A stretch of DNA of 64,000 nt from Dromaius novaehollandiae (Eukaryota; Chordata; Aves; Casuariiformes; Dromaiidae), in NCBI RefSeq assembly GCF_036370855.1, contig NC_088103.1, positions 38,886,404 to 38,950,403 of the forward strand, in the 5' to 3' direction. Below the pieces are notes generated by a model. That model saw nothing but the letters and a program-made list of their open reading frames with translations, was not told where the DNA came from and ran no database searches. This document shows positions 52,671 through 64,000 of this stretch, piece by piece. How positions within the stretch are numbered: the first letter of the stretch is position 1; every line of letters begins with the position of its first letter. The position numbers were made by a program, and so were the translations under genes.

Positions 52671-55600
52671 CACTAGGAAAATGGCATGGAGGTGGGCACT
52701 AGCCCATCACATCTCCAAGAAGATGGCAGTGCTTGCAAACACGGTTTTATTTCCAGGCAGGGCCATGTGGTAACACAAGAAGGGACTGCATGGGTAGGCA
52801 AGGAGATTATTCATGGGAATTTCCATAACCCATCTCCCAAGTCCAGGAGATCTCCTGGGTTGAAGCCCAACAGGTGCAGGCTGCTCTTCTCTGACAGTAA
52901 CTTCAGTCCCCCCATTCACTAAGAGTCGTGTAGGTAAGTTAGCAGGCTGGACCTAGCTCTTAGATGGTGTTTTTCACCTGCAAACCCAACTGTTATACAA
53001 AACATGTCTAGATCACTGTTGCAGTCTTAGAGATAGGAAAACTGAGTCAGAGAGTGAAGTGCCTTGCAGCAGTCCAGGCTCCTGCATCTCCCGAGCCTCA
53101 GCTGAGGGCTTCCTGTGTAATCTCCCCTGCCTGCAGAGCTGCTCAGCAGCCCCAGGACACTCCAGAGGACTGAGTACAGTTACCACTTTCCTACTTAAAC
53201 TAGGACTCTTCTTTGATCTGTTTGTTACCAGCAGACAACCCACAACTGGTTTGCAATAGCAGGATGGTATCTGCAGAGATTCTTCCTACAGAAGACCTAG
53301 GAGGAATTAGCTGTCCCGTGAGTCATTCTGAAGATGCTATAGAAAAAAAAAACATGTTTCTGCTGTGCTGCAGAACTCAGTTCCTCAGTCACTGAGTAGC
53401 AGCAGAAATAAATGAATTTCAGCTTTAGCTCCCTTGTTCAGGCAATAGGTCCAAACAAGAGCAGGGCAGAGAGCCAAGCAAATAACACGGCTTTGATACT
53501 AGGGTACCTCTGATTGAGGAAGCCCTGCTAGGATAACTGCACCAACCCATCTCATCACCAAAACAGGAGCAGAGAAATGGGTTAGATCCTGCAGCAGGGA
53601 GTCTGCAGCGGTGCTGGTCAGTGCTGCACATAGAAAGGGCTCTGCTGGGAGCTGACAAGGGTTGGGAGTGATCAGATAAAACCCAGTTTTGCTTCTCACA
53701 ACACAGTTCACAAAAGTCAGTGTTTTCCTGCATGGAGAAAGGCTGGTGGGCAGACAGGAGAGGTGGGAGGCAGCAGTGGTCAGTACATGCTACATATGCT
53801 TATTGCTAGTCCCGATCTTGCTGAACTCAGCTCCAAAATCACCCTTCTTTGCATTTGTGTCCTTGTATCACCTCTCCTCAGGCACATTATTTGTAGCTTT
53901 TTCCCCGAGACAGTACATTTTTTCTCCTTCCATCCTTAATGACCAATATAACGTACAGAAGAAAAAGTGAACAAAGTTAAATTCAAATGCCAAAGAGGGA
54001 AGCTTGGAGTTTTTCAAAACTATTTGTTTATATAAGCACTTATTGGAAATGGGCACAAACAGGCCACTATCTGCTCTGAGATACGATAGTACATGTAAAT
54101 GTGACAGAGTGGAAAAGCCTCTTCCCTGCCAAAAACATTCGCTGGAGATTTGATAACAAGGTGCTGTTGTACAACAGTGGGTAAATGTTCAGAGGGGGAA
54201 GCAGAAACAGAAGAGGCATCTGTGCGGTGCAGGGCTCTGCCTTTGTAGACCACCGTTCCTTCACCGAAATCCTTGTGAGCATTATTCTGTGTTTAGGCTA
54301 GCTAACCACAAATCCTAAAAATGTAAAGCAGACCTGGCCCCACCCTCAAATGAGATACTCTGAATTGTTTTTCCTTCTGAAACGAGAAGTAGCTGCTTTT
54401 CTGCAGCTAAGAAAGGATGGAAAAGTTCAGGGTGAATTTTTTTTGTTCACAAAACTCACCTGCTTTTTGTCCCTCCCCCAAAAATCACTGCAACATTCAA
54501 TAGACACATAAAACACCAAGACGAAAACTGCATCTTTAGCCTGACATGATAGCAAGGCTCTTACATAACCCCAGGAAGCATTCTTCAAATTCAAAATACA
54601 GTCTTGGTACAAGTCAATCTCAAATTGCTTGAAGGATGTGTTGGAAGCCATATTATCTTTTCTTTCTTTTTTTTTTAAAGCCATTAAGCATCAATTTACT
54701 TTAATAGCCTTTACTAAGAAAACATGGGTAGACAGGTTTGATCACAGCAATGCTTTACACCATCCCAGTGACATCTCAGTTCATTTCCCCACTCTGAGTA
54801 ACTGCCAAAATTTATTTCATGGCATGGTTTTAAAAGATAGCCAACACCTTAAAGTTCCCCTTAATTGCCCATAAATGTTTTTATTCAGCCACACCTTTGA
54901 ACTTGCCTTCCCAACATCCTCTTCAGCGGTGATGGTGGGGCATGATGCACAGTTTTCATTTACTGCAGCAAGTCTAGCACACGTTGCTTGACTCAGTAAA
55001 ACTAGCGTGCTGTTTTCTTCCTCTTCCCTTCCCCTCCATCTGCCCTTTTAAAAGTGTTGCTTTTAGCTCATTTATCTGCTTATTGGGGTGATACGTAATC
55101 AGAACAGGGAGTCCTGACGGGAAATGCAATGTGGTTCTTCAGAGTGGTTGGCTCTGAAAACCGTTCTGGGCACTCGTGAAGCCAGTGTTACAGCTGCCCT
55201 TTTTGTTTGCTTTGACTTCTGCCCCAAGTCTGTCAGCACTGAACAAACTGGGAGAGCATCCAGCAATCTTGATTTAGTAAAATATATTATTATTTATGTA
55301 AACACTTGACACACATTCGGTGTGAAGGTAAGGACAGAGTCTGACTCATCTACCCATTGTATACCAGACTCTGGTCTAGTCTTGCTGTAACTTAACAAAA
55401 GACCCAAAACCATCCAGTCCATTGCCTTTGAAAAACGATACTTTCTCTGTACATAGAGCCAACACTGTTAACTTGCATAACAAATCTTTCGACTCCTGTA
55501 TCTGTAACACCAACACTGTCAGAGACTGAAAATACATTCACTTCTTCACATGCAAAAGCAGACCTTTCCCTTAATCCTAATTAATTACACTTGGGCCACA

Positions 55601-57660
55601 ACTCTGAAGTCAGGTTTATCATGTCTATGTTTTCCAGAAAGACTTGATCTGCTGTGATCAGAAAGGCCACCCTAGGAACAAATCTTTCTACAAAATTCTT
55701 GTTTAATTAAATTGTTTTCCACATCTGCTTATATGCCTTCCTTGGTAATCTAAGCAGACACTTCCTGCTATTAATCTTCTCCCTTAAGGTGAACAAAAAT
55801 AATTTCTGAGTTCAGATTCTGAAAAGAGTTTTTTCCCCTCATGAAGGAGGCCAAGAGCTTGCAGAGCTGCTACTGTGAAGGTGGATGAAATGCTGTGGAG
55901 TCCACCCACAAAAAACAGCTGGTAGGAATGCAATACAAACCAGAAAGAGGGAGGAATGAAAGCAGCTAGAGGGCTGATGTGTGAACACCTATAGGACAGC
56001 AGGCAACTGAAAACAGATGCCAACACATATAGACAAGAAAGAAATCCAATAAAAGAGCCATTGCACTTCTGCTTTGTGGACTGCAGTGAGAGTTCCAGCA
56101 TCTGTTCCAAATCAGGACACAATTAATAGGCTGAAAACCTACAAGTCAGTCAGTCCAGTAGATGCCAAGGTCAGGGTGTGCAAACTGTATCATTACTGTG
56201 GTTAATTTCAGAAATAAGTTTGCCTTTAAAGAAAAAAAAATCCTCCATTCTGGGTAACAATATGTCATCTGAAACCAAAAGGGGGTGGGAACTGATAGCT
56301 CAAAGTAAAGAGCAACAGGTGAGGCAACAGGTGCCTGGAACGGAGCAGCTGCAGTGAAAGCTAGTTTATTTTGGTTCCATATTATCACCCACATACAGGA
56401 TAACTAATTGAATCCCAAACCTGTAACAGCATCAACATGTTCGGCGCATACATACTCATTCTGTAGGGATATTCATTCCTCAAAACGAGATTGTTGAAGC
56501 AAGAGGAGGTCAGAGCTGCAATTAAGATTTTGACTTTGGCGTGCTTACTCCAGACCCTTACACTTGGCAGAAAATTAGCCTGGGAGAAGACTCTGGAGGC
56601 AAAACCATGGATGAATCCTTAATGATGCAACCATTCAGGATGCAGCCTTAATGATGCAGGAGCATTTTCCCGCCAAGGAGAATCCCCAGTTTTACTCTGA
56701 CTTGTACAAGGGGCTAAAATCAGGTTCAGTGTTTGCAGACTATGAAAGGCAAATTTTCATACACCTACTCCAACAAGGAGTGGAATGCTAGGAATGAATA
56801 GGTCAAATCCAGGACAATTAACAGTTATTGTGATATAGGGAGGTAGCATAATAAATTATGCATTTTAAATACCAGTTAAAACAAAAACTTAGATTCCTTT
56901 AATTGCATAATTCAAATAGCACCATTTAACAATGCCATATTTCAGTGAATGTACTAAAAGAATTGTGAATCAGCAAAGAGCTTCTTTTCCATCAGTTTCA
57001 CACAGTGATACTGTTTCTCTGAGAAGGCAGAAATAAAATAAAGTAACTTTGTATTACAGAGTGGATCAAAGACAAGTGCCTGTTTGTATTACACACTGTT
57101 CATTGAAGAAATGTCTTCTCAAAAAAAAGCACACTGGAGATTTCAGATTAGCTTTTTGGGGTTTGGGGATGGTCTGTTATGTATGATGCAGCTTTTCTAT
57201 CTCCTGGAAGTTTGGAATGAATATTACTGTACTGTTTAAAATTATAACAGGGTGACTGCATACACCCACATACTTCAGCATCATAAATACCAAGAGAGAT
57301 CCAAAAAAAGCAAGACTGATTAAGGGGATTCAGGGGAAAAACACAAAGCACAACTCACCTTTCTGTTACTAATATTAGTATTTGCCTTTCCTGTTTTTCC
57401 AGAAATCAAGTGAAACGCCTACATATACAATCCTGCAAATCCAAATACAATACAGGAGACTATCTGAAGAGGGACAGACCACTTTCTATGCTGACATATT
57501 TGCACTACACGGGACCAATCTCATACAGCCTGTACAAACAAGCAGTATATAGCGAATGTTCACTGAATATGTTTCGGTGAGGTTTGTCGGACTGGCAACT
57601 GAAGTACTGAAAACAATACCCTTCCCTCTCACTTAAAAAAAAAACACACGTCATGTAAAT
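52671..57660. other. Intergenic DNA downstream of DCLRE1A
   Basis: No coding exon is recognised. It contains a MIR-like fragment near 53.05 kb and short low-complexity runs. Open frames on both strands overlap one another and have no domain. Confidence 0.5.
53010..53115 (-). repeat. MIR-like SINE fragment, minus orientation
   Basis: The blocks 'gataggaaaactgagtcagagag', 'gaagtgccttgcagcagtc' and 'caggctcctgcatctcc' follow the reverse strand of an amniote MIR SINE ('gaaactgaggcacagagag', 'gtgacttgcccaaggtc', 'caggtctcctgactcc'). Confidence 0.65.
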
Positions 57661-57662
57661 TC

Positions 57663-57668
57663 TTTATT
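57663..57668 (-). promoter_or_regulatory. DCLRE1A: Candidate DCLRE1A poly(A) signal
   Basis: TTTATT on the plus strand is AATAAA on the minus strand, about 560 bases after the DCLRE1A stop. Another AATAAA lies almost directly after the stop (58224-58229), but would give an implausibly short UTR. The choice is uncertain. Confidence 0.4.
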
Positions 57669-58230
57669 AAAAAAAATTTATAAAATCTTGAGTGGAATGT
57701 AAGTAGCAACATCTTTTTTTAAAAAAAATTATTCTTCAAGTTGCTGCAACAGCCCAAACCAATCCTGTCATAAGGTAATTTTTTTTTTTTTTTTTTTTTT
57801 TTTTACAAGCTTTAAATTATCATTGTCACAATAGCCAATTCTGCCTAATGAAATGAGCTTCTCTGAAGCCTGTATTGACATCATGCCACATAAGCTTAGT
57901 ATCTTTTCAGAACTCGTTAACCTGGAAGCATTCTATCCCCCAGCATTTTACATATGCGCATCTCCATGATCTTGGGAAAATAAAGAACATGGAAGAAAAA
58001 GCAGTAAGATAAAAATCAGCTGAAATATGCATTTGCAGACAAGTTATAAGTTATTGAAGACTAAATTAATAGGTTCACTAGAAGTGCAAGATGCCCATTT
58101 TTTCTAAATACTGCTTTTTCACGAGAGCAGCAGCTTAGTCTTACTCAAATGGAGCTCACAGAAAAAGGAGGAGTTAAACACAGGAACTTCAGTTCCCTGT
58201 CTCCTTTGAAGTATGCATCCTTCTTTATTT
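57669..58230 (-). other. DCLRE1A: Probable DCLRE1A 3' untranslated region
   Basis: Non-coding sequence between the DCLRE1A stop and the candidate poly(A) signal. It includes a 26-base T run on the plus strand (57779-57804), which is an A run in the transcript. Confidence 0.5.
57779..57804. repeat. 26-base poly(T) run
   Basis: Uninterrupted T on the plus strand. It could be an ageing homopolymer or a retroposed poly(A) tail, but no adjoining element is recognised. Confidence 0.9.
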
Positions 58231-58397
58231 TTATTTATGCCCATTGCCCTCAATCATCCAGTCTCTAAACCGCTTCTCCATCAAGCTTCTAGCTCTCCAG
58301 TCACCAGCATTTACAGTGGGGATGATTTTCTGTGGCTTCAACCACTGAACAAAACGCTTCATTTCTAGGTAACTGCTGTGTTCACTGTAAGGAATCC
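58231..58397 (-). CDS. DCLRE1A: DCLRE1A last coding exon
   Basis: The acceptor on the minus strand is TTTCATTTCAG. Two bases complete a glycine codon, then IPYSEHSSYLEMKRFVQWLK, PQKIIPTVNAGDWRARSLME and KRFRDWMIEGNGHK, then TAA at 58233-58231. Near identity to vertebrate SNM1A makes this secure. Confidence 0.97.
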
Positions 58398-60730
58398 CTG
58401 AAATGAAACAAATCAGACAGATCTGTCAGCCTACTTAGCTTGTTGCAAAAATACTTTTAAGAAGATTTCCAGCTAAGAAATACTTCAAATAATGTTTCAA
58501 TTCAAACTGGAGATCTAAGATTTATAGCAAAGGTAAAAGGGTAAAATGAAAATCTAGATTTTATTACTGGAAAAAATACTTAGCATTCATTTACCAAGTC
58601 AATTATCAAACTGAGCAACACCTAACATTTGGTTAAATGAACAATAAATTTTTAAAAGATTTAACTCCACCCACAGACTCCACCCACAAAGAGGAAGGCC
58701 CACACTCCCTCAAGTGGGATGAGATATGGAATGAAATCCTGACTCTGGAACTGCACTGCCACCATCATTAGTGGGGCCAAGATTTCATCCCTAAAGTCTT
58801 TGTTCATATTAGATAAAAACCTTTAGTTGTAAGAGGACAGCAGGAGAGGAAAGTATGTAAAAATCTGTATCTACAGTGTTTTGGATTACTCAGTCCACAA
58901 ACCTGCCCTGGAGAGATTCATCTGTTCAGCTTCTCACAGAAGAATTATCAGAAAGCACTGGTTACAACGAACAGCAGGAGTTTCCCAAATAAAAGTATGA
59001 AAACCATCCATATAAAATTAAATGCAGCAAATCTTTACCAAACTTATACCATATATGGTGATCCTTCCTCTTGTCTGAGGTTTGATATCCACCAGCGAAA
59101 GGCATGAATCCGAGTAGGTCCACCCAGTAGGTTTGAAAGCCAGAACTTGATCAAAATTCTCAGAAAACTTATTCAAGTGATCTTGTAAGCCCTGTTAAAG
59201 GAATACAGCATATACTGAAACCTATTACATAGCTCGTTAGTCTAAAGGGTTGGGGATCTGGTAATGAAGCGACTTCAGACTAAATTTTATTTTCATGTTT
59301 CCGTAAAGAACATTTTTTAATATCATTTGCCTTCAAATTAATAACGACAAATATTTACATTTGCAGAGCACATTATACCTTAGGATCTCAATTGCTTGAT
59401 CTGAATAAGAATATATTAATAGCATGCATTACAGATGAGAACACAGAAGGCATAGTCACATCCTCTTATAGATCTTGAGGTTATAGTATAATTGCCCCCA
59501 AGCTATTCATTTCCCCCTCTCAGCTGGAGGTCAGCACTCCAGCAGCTGAGTTGTGATAAAAGATTGTGAAAGCCTGTTTCAGTAAAAATCGTCTGGTTAA
59601 AAGAGCCACTGACATTCTGACATCTGCCTGTGCCCAGAAGCACTCACATTTAGTAAGTTATCAAAAAACCTCAAAGCAAGTCAGTGCATAAGCTCAGTAA
59701 GGAATCTAGATCTTGCTCTGACCACTAAACCACACTTTACCACACCTCCAGTCACAATCGAAAGGAAAGCACCTCTCTCCTCTTCACTTAAAAAAAAAAA
59801 AAATTAATTTGAAACTTTTTCAAGCTGGCTAAATTAGCCTTCAATGTTGTTTAAGCCAGGATATGGAAAAGGATGAGCGGAAAGTACAAGGAATGTGCAA
59901 TCCTACTTTTGGATAAAGTGAAGCCAACAGATTTTCTATTTTTGGTTTGAAATAATATTTCATGTGTCCCATATAAAATCTTCAAGGCACATTCTCCATT
60001 TGAAAGTCCAAGATTTTAGCTCTCCAAAGCATAAACATTATGGCAGCAGCAGGCAGAGGAATGTAAAATAAAGACTGCCAAAAGAAAAAAAAAAAGCTGT
60101 GACAGAACACCAACTAACATGTCTGACATTTAAAAGTTTTTGAGTAGGGAAGTGGAAAGCTGCCTGTGACACTGCCTCATTTAACAGTGCCTTCAATACA
60201 ACGTCCAGTAGCAACATACAGGGCCCATTAAACTGGACACACTAAAGAACAATAATGAAAAATTCTACTGTAACACACATTTCATTCAGCAACAGGAATT
60301 AAGACTAGCCTCTATGACTCCTAATGCACTGAATTCCAGTGTTCACTAGAATGAAGATACAATTGTAGCATTTTACTTCTCCTTCACACTCCATTTTAGA
60401 AGGACCAACACAGCATAAGGCAACAATTCACAAAACTACATTTGCTCACCTTGCCTCAGTGAAATCCAAACGCACTACTTCAAATACAGTGATTACGACA
60501 TTAACAACTGGGTGTGTAACGTTAACACTAAGGATGCAATTTCAGTCTCAAAAATTGTGTGCGTGTTTCAATCACAGTCATTTTTGAAAATCTCACCTTA
60601 ATGGTACCACATGACATTACTGGGATAAGTAATACAGAAGAGGTGCGCAGACAGTGCATCAGCCATGAAGACTTAAATTCTCTGAAAACGCTCGACTGCA
60701 CATTCAAGTGGCAGAAGTCTCCACTTTTCA
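58231..60730 (-). CDS. DCLRE1A: DNA cross-link repair 1A (SNM1A), C-terminal exons, 5' part beyond window
   Basis: SNM1A is a nuclear metallo-beta-lactamase/beta-CASP 5'-3' exonuclease that digests past DNA interstrand cross-links. Reading right to left, exons 60597-60730 (probable), 59050-59191 and 58231-58397 join in phase and encode the last roughly 145 residues of a protein of about 1000. The hallmarks are QVLAFKPTGWTYSD, RITIYGIPYSEHSSYLEMKR (the PYSEHSS motif with the conserved histidine of the beta-CASP core), FVQWLKPQKIIPTVNAGDW and the C-terminus RDWMIEGNGHK. The HxHxDH metal motif, the N-terminal zinc finger and most of the catalytic domain lie past 64000. The gene is convergent with PLEKHS1, as in mammals. 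Confidence 0.95.
59050..59191 (-). CDS. DCLRE1A: DCLRE1A penultimate exon
   Basis: Acceptor TTTAACAG and donor GTATAA on the minus strand. It encodes GLQDHLNKFSENFDQVLAFK, PTGWTYSDSCLSLVDIKPQT and RGRITIY plus one base. It starts on a codon boundary and leaves in phase 1, agreeing with the last exon. It matches the human GLQSHLKK...ILAFRPTGWTHS...IYG segment as recalled. Confidence 0.96.
59355..59470 (-). repeat. MIR-like SINE fragment, minus orientation
   Basis: 'gagcacattatacctta' followed by 'gcattacagatgagaacacagaaggca' and 'tagtcacatcctc' follows the reverse strand of MIR ('agcactttacacac', 'ttttacagatgaggaaactgaggc', 'ggtcacacagc'). It lies in a DCLRE1A intron. Confidence 0.55.
60597..60730 (-). 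CDS. DCLRE1A: Probable DCLRE1A exon (third from last), divergent
   Basis: On the minus strand an acceptor (TTTTTGTGACAG) and a strong donor (AAG|GTGAGA) border 134 bases with one open frame. The exit phase fits the GLQ start of the next exon. The end, TSSVLLIPVMSCGTIK, resembles human CSSLVHLLPMMQINFK, and HLNV resembles CLNI, but the rest is poorly conserved and the alignment needs gaps. It is either a fast-evolving exon, one with an altered frame, or a chance frame. The entry phase implies a further upstream exon, which was not found before 64000. Confidence 0.6.
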
Positions 60731-62202
60731 CTGTCACAAAAAGTTGTTTGTTGCAAAAGAAATATATATGCATTTTAGAAAAGATGGCCTCTTTCCATGA
60801 AAGAAATGACTACAGTGCTTATTCATAAAAAATACACTTCAAATATACCTTCCAAGTTCTTTTATTTCTTTAGCCAACGCTGTTCTAACACCTCCATCCT
60901 TTTAAAATGGAAATTATATTTCATTTCTAAATCAGCCTCCTTCAATCACCATGACAACCTGTTATCAACAGCATTGCTAAAGTAAGCAGTACATGCAAGT
61001 AGCTTCCACATGGTATGAGAAGGCTCAGACATGATTAAATGGTCAATTCACTATCAGCTCTAACACCACTTAAACTCGCTTAGCTTATTCAAAGGGAGCT
61101 ATTCATGAACACACACAGTGATCCCTGTATTTTACTTGGGTAAAACCAAGCACTGCAGTGAAATATCACATCTCTTTGAAATAGTTTTTTTTTTTTATTC
61201 CTTCTTCTTCATGTATCGCATCCACTTTCAATATCGTAGCAATTAATGTTTTGTTTGTCCTTTGTTCAACAAAGGATTTCCATTAAGAACATCCAGAACA
61301 TGAATCTAGAGCATGTCATCTCTCTTCCTTCAGTAACTACTGGGGTCAAAAGTTATACTTAAATCCAATTGCATCAAGTCCTAAAAATAAACTTCTACAG
61401 AAAGTCAGGGATTTATATTTAAAAAAAAATTCAACAGTAATATGACAATACAAAAAGCCTATTCCTCTGCCACTGTATCTCCCCTGCCTCCGATCCCCTG
61501 ATGCTTTTTCTTTCTACTTTTACTCTTTGAACTTCACACACATCAGGCAAACACTAATTTTCAAGCACTGGTTCTCTTCAAGGGGGCAGTCATAAGACCT
61601 GGATTAAGTACATTACGTCTGCTGCTACTTGGCCAGGTATTCGGTGTTACAGACGGGACTGCTTTCATCCTCACCACAGATGGAGACTATCCATACAAAA
61701 TCAGCTGGACAAGGATGTTATTTATAAAGCAGAAAAGACACATTTTGTTTCTGAATTTGGACTGACTTCTTCAGCAGATTTTGGGACACTGATACAACTC
61801 CTGACATAGTGATAGAATACCGCCTAGCATTCATTATTCAAATGAATACTTGAGGATAAAAAGTGACAGAAGCATTCAAGCCAGGTAATAGTTTCCTCCA
61901 CTATGGATGCATTTGTATAGAAGTGCACACATCTTTACGCAGACAGCTCAAGCATGAAAGGGAAGTACGTTGTGCACTAGATTAGTTGCCAAGTATTTGG
62001 CTAAGTGAAAAGCTAGGGTACAGCACATTTAATTCTGAGGATGCTGGGGGTTTATATAAATCAGCTTTCAACCTCTTCTGTCACAAAACCATTCAGTGAT
62101 CAGCCTGTTTTTCATACTGGATTTTACACAATTGTGTGTTAAACACCATTCATTTTTGTTTTCTTCAGTTCTAGGCAAAAGGTACTGACATTAAAAAAAA
62201 AA

Positions 62203-62223
62203 ACACACACACACATACACACA
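62203..62223. repeat. (CA)n microsatellite after an A run
   Basis: Ten or so A residues run into ACACACACACACATACACAC. Confidence 0.8.
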
Positions 62224-62566
62224 CTTTTAACTCTAGTAACTGGGAGAAAGATGGCAAAAGAGGTTTAGCAGTTTCTGTACTTTTCAAAGTGCCTGTGAAT
62301 TTTAGGTGAGTGAGGCTCTCTCCAAACAGTGTCTACAAATCATATGTGAACAGTTAAGCTGGTTGTTCACAAATAATAAAACAGCTGACTCAAATGAAAA
62401 ATGAAAAAACATGTTTGATATTACCCCTGAAAATCAACACAGAAAAGAGCAGGAGATTTCTAATAACCCCAAACCTCCAACAGCTGGACAATGCCACTAA
62501 GAAGAAAAAAAAAATTCACAACAACATACAGAGACTGCAAAAATACTTCTAAAATTCTGGAATATG

Positions 62567-62700
62567 TATTTAAATATATATTTTGTAAAAATAAAAAAAA
62601 TAGTTATATACATTGTGTATATATATAAAAACACATTATATATATATATGCATATATGTGTGTGTAGATACATATGTATATACATATACATATATAGTTA
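62567..62700. repeat. AT-rich TATA/TATG simple repeat
   Basis: Imperfect ATATAT, TATATG and TGTGTG words cover about 130 bases. Open frames on both strands here consist of Tyr/Ile/Cys-rich repeats and are artefacts of the repeat. Confidence 0.85.
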
Positions 62701-63195
62701 TAACTTATTTCCTAGCAATTTGGAGAACTGTCATCACTGGAAACTTGAAGCTCAGAGAAAAAGTCTATGATTACAGCAGAAGGCCTGTGAGCAAAGTAAG
62801 TGCAGAATCTTCTTGTAACAATGAACTCATTTTTGTTAAAAACTCATGAGTCAAACTAGTCCATTCCCTGCCAGTTTGAATTAATATTTGCCAAATACAA
62901 ACAAATTAGACTCAACTGAGTGGAAAGGAAAGCTGAGGCCATCTAGATTTGATCTTGGGAACTCTGAAGTGTAGAAACATAGAAGCTTTTCTTGGGTGGG
63001 TATAATTTTATTAACAGTTATCACAAACTAGACTTGAATCATCGTAAGCCTGTGTAGTTTATGCAGCTTCTTCTCTGTCCTTTATCTAGAAACAGATTAG
63101 AGATTTTTTTTTTAGTAATGTAAGGCTGAAGCATCACGCATACAGCTCTTAGAACTATCAAGCCTGGAGCACAGAGAGTGTTAGTAAACAGCTCA

Positions 63196-63212
63196 AAAAA
63201 AAAAAAAAAATC
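63196..63212. repeat. Poly(A) run
   Basis: About 16-17 consecutive A residues with no recognised element attached. Confidence 0.8.
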
Positions 63213-64000
63213 CTAGGTTATAAAATTGGAGCTTCTAGGACCTATTACCATCAGGGTATGGCTTTTTGCATTCTACTAAAAAGGTAACTGATGTACAAAA
63301 TCACAGCTGTACTCAACTTACTAAATAAGGACTGAATTCAATTTTTTGATACTCCCATAAGGATTTTGTGGATTTATAGGTTTCTCAGCTTGAAACTACC
63401 TGAGTAGGAAATTAGTCTGAATTAAGAAGTAGGATTGGGTTCTTAAGTAGAGTTAAGGACCAAATAATATAGTAGAGGTAGGAGAGACCTAGAAGACGAT
63501 AACAAAAGCTGAGGCTTACTCTACTGAAAACTATTTGGTATTTAGTGATGAGGTCCGCTAAAAGATTCTGTAGTGAATCAGTAATTTGGGACAAAGCCTG
63601 CGTAACATAGCACACAAGAAAAACGCACAACTGGAGATGATGACATCAACATTTACATGGCCTATAAAACAGGATGGTATCATTCGTTGCTCTTTAACTA
63701 GAACAAGGGACTACAAGTGACCAGATGGTATTTTTGAGAATATATTGTCTTTCTGAGTTCATGTTTACTGATGTTGCTGGAGCAGCCAGATAAATGGCTA
63801 TATGAATTCATCTTTAAATATTTAACATTCTCCACATCTTACTGATACTACATATCACCTGGGCGTTGATTAGTTACCGGCCTCCTTGGAAAATTAGCAC
63901 TCTGGAAGCCCACCTAGCATGACTAGTTTATATGGACACAATATTACTAATCATAGCTGGATATCACATTCAAACTTCATACATGTTAAAGCCCCAGTAC

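Larger units (their letters stand above)
60731..64000. other. Probable DCLRE1A intron to the window edge
   Basis: I searched both strands for the expected preceding SNM1A segment (human CGTYSIGKEKVFL type) and did not see it, so the intron appears to extend past the window end. Contents are simple repeats only: a CA run near 62.2 kb, an AT/TATG tract near 62.6 kb and an A run near 63.2 kb. Confidence 0.5.

Noticed and set aside
62497-62849. Tyr/Ile-rich frames on both strands
   Set aside because: They are translations of a TATA/TATG simple repeat.

Overview
The window is vertebrate nuclear DNA: intron-split genes, AT-rich introns, long intergenic stretches, no bacterial-style operons. It is most likely from a bird or another sauropsid. 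Young transposons are almost absent, one old CR1/L3-like remnant and several weathered MIR-type SINE pieces are recognisable, and introns are compact. The species cannot be named from the sequence. Three orthologues were identified from their exon translations: CASP7 (+), PLEKHS1 (+) and DCLRE1A (-). This is the same order and orientation as on human 10q25.3.

Layout. Positions 1-17287 hold no recognisable coding exon and are probably CASP7 intron and/or upstream DNA. CASP7 (executioner caspase-7) occupies 17288-22308 as five in-phase coding exons covering everything from the lysine patch to the stop; only the short N-terminal prodomain exon is missing. A 3' UTR of about 1-2 kb follows, with several AATAAA signals and a perfect 10-bp hairpin at 24301. 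Positions about 24420-29000 are intergenic and end in an AT-rich tract. PLEKHS1 (PH-domain adaptor) runs 29106-44450 as thirteen exons that join in frame to a complete protein of 460 residues, with a poly(A) signal at 44919. Positions about 44930-57660 are intergenic, with a CR1/L3-like remnant, a MIR fragment and a GC-rich island at about 51.5-52.7 kb. DCLRE1A (SNM1A, DNA cross-link repair nuclease) enters from the right on the minus strand. Its last two exons (58231-58397 and 59050-59191) are clear, and a divergent third-from-last exon (60597-60730) is probable. The rest lies beyond 64000.

The genes do not form a pathway: caspase-7 is a cytosolic apoptotic protease, PLEKHS1 a membrane-recruited signalling adaptor, and SNM1A a nuclear exonuclease. 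The more interesting points are an IETD-like site added to the caspase-7 inter-subunit linker, a 29-A run starting at the third base of a CASP7 splice donor, a PDZ-like C-terminal module and YxxM/YxxP tyrosine motifs in PLEKHS1, and the unusual DCLRE1A exon. I saw no novel multi-gene system.
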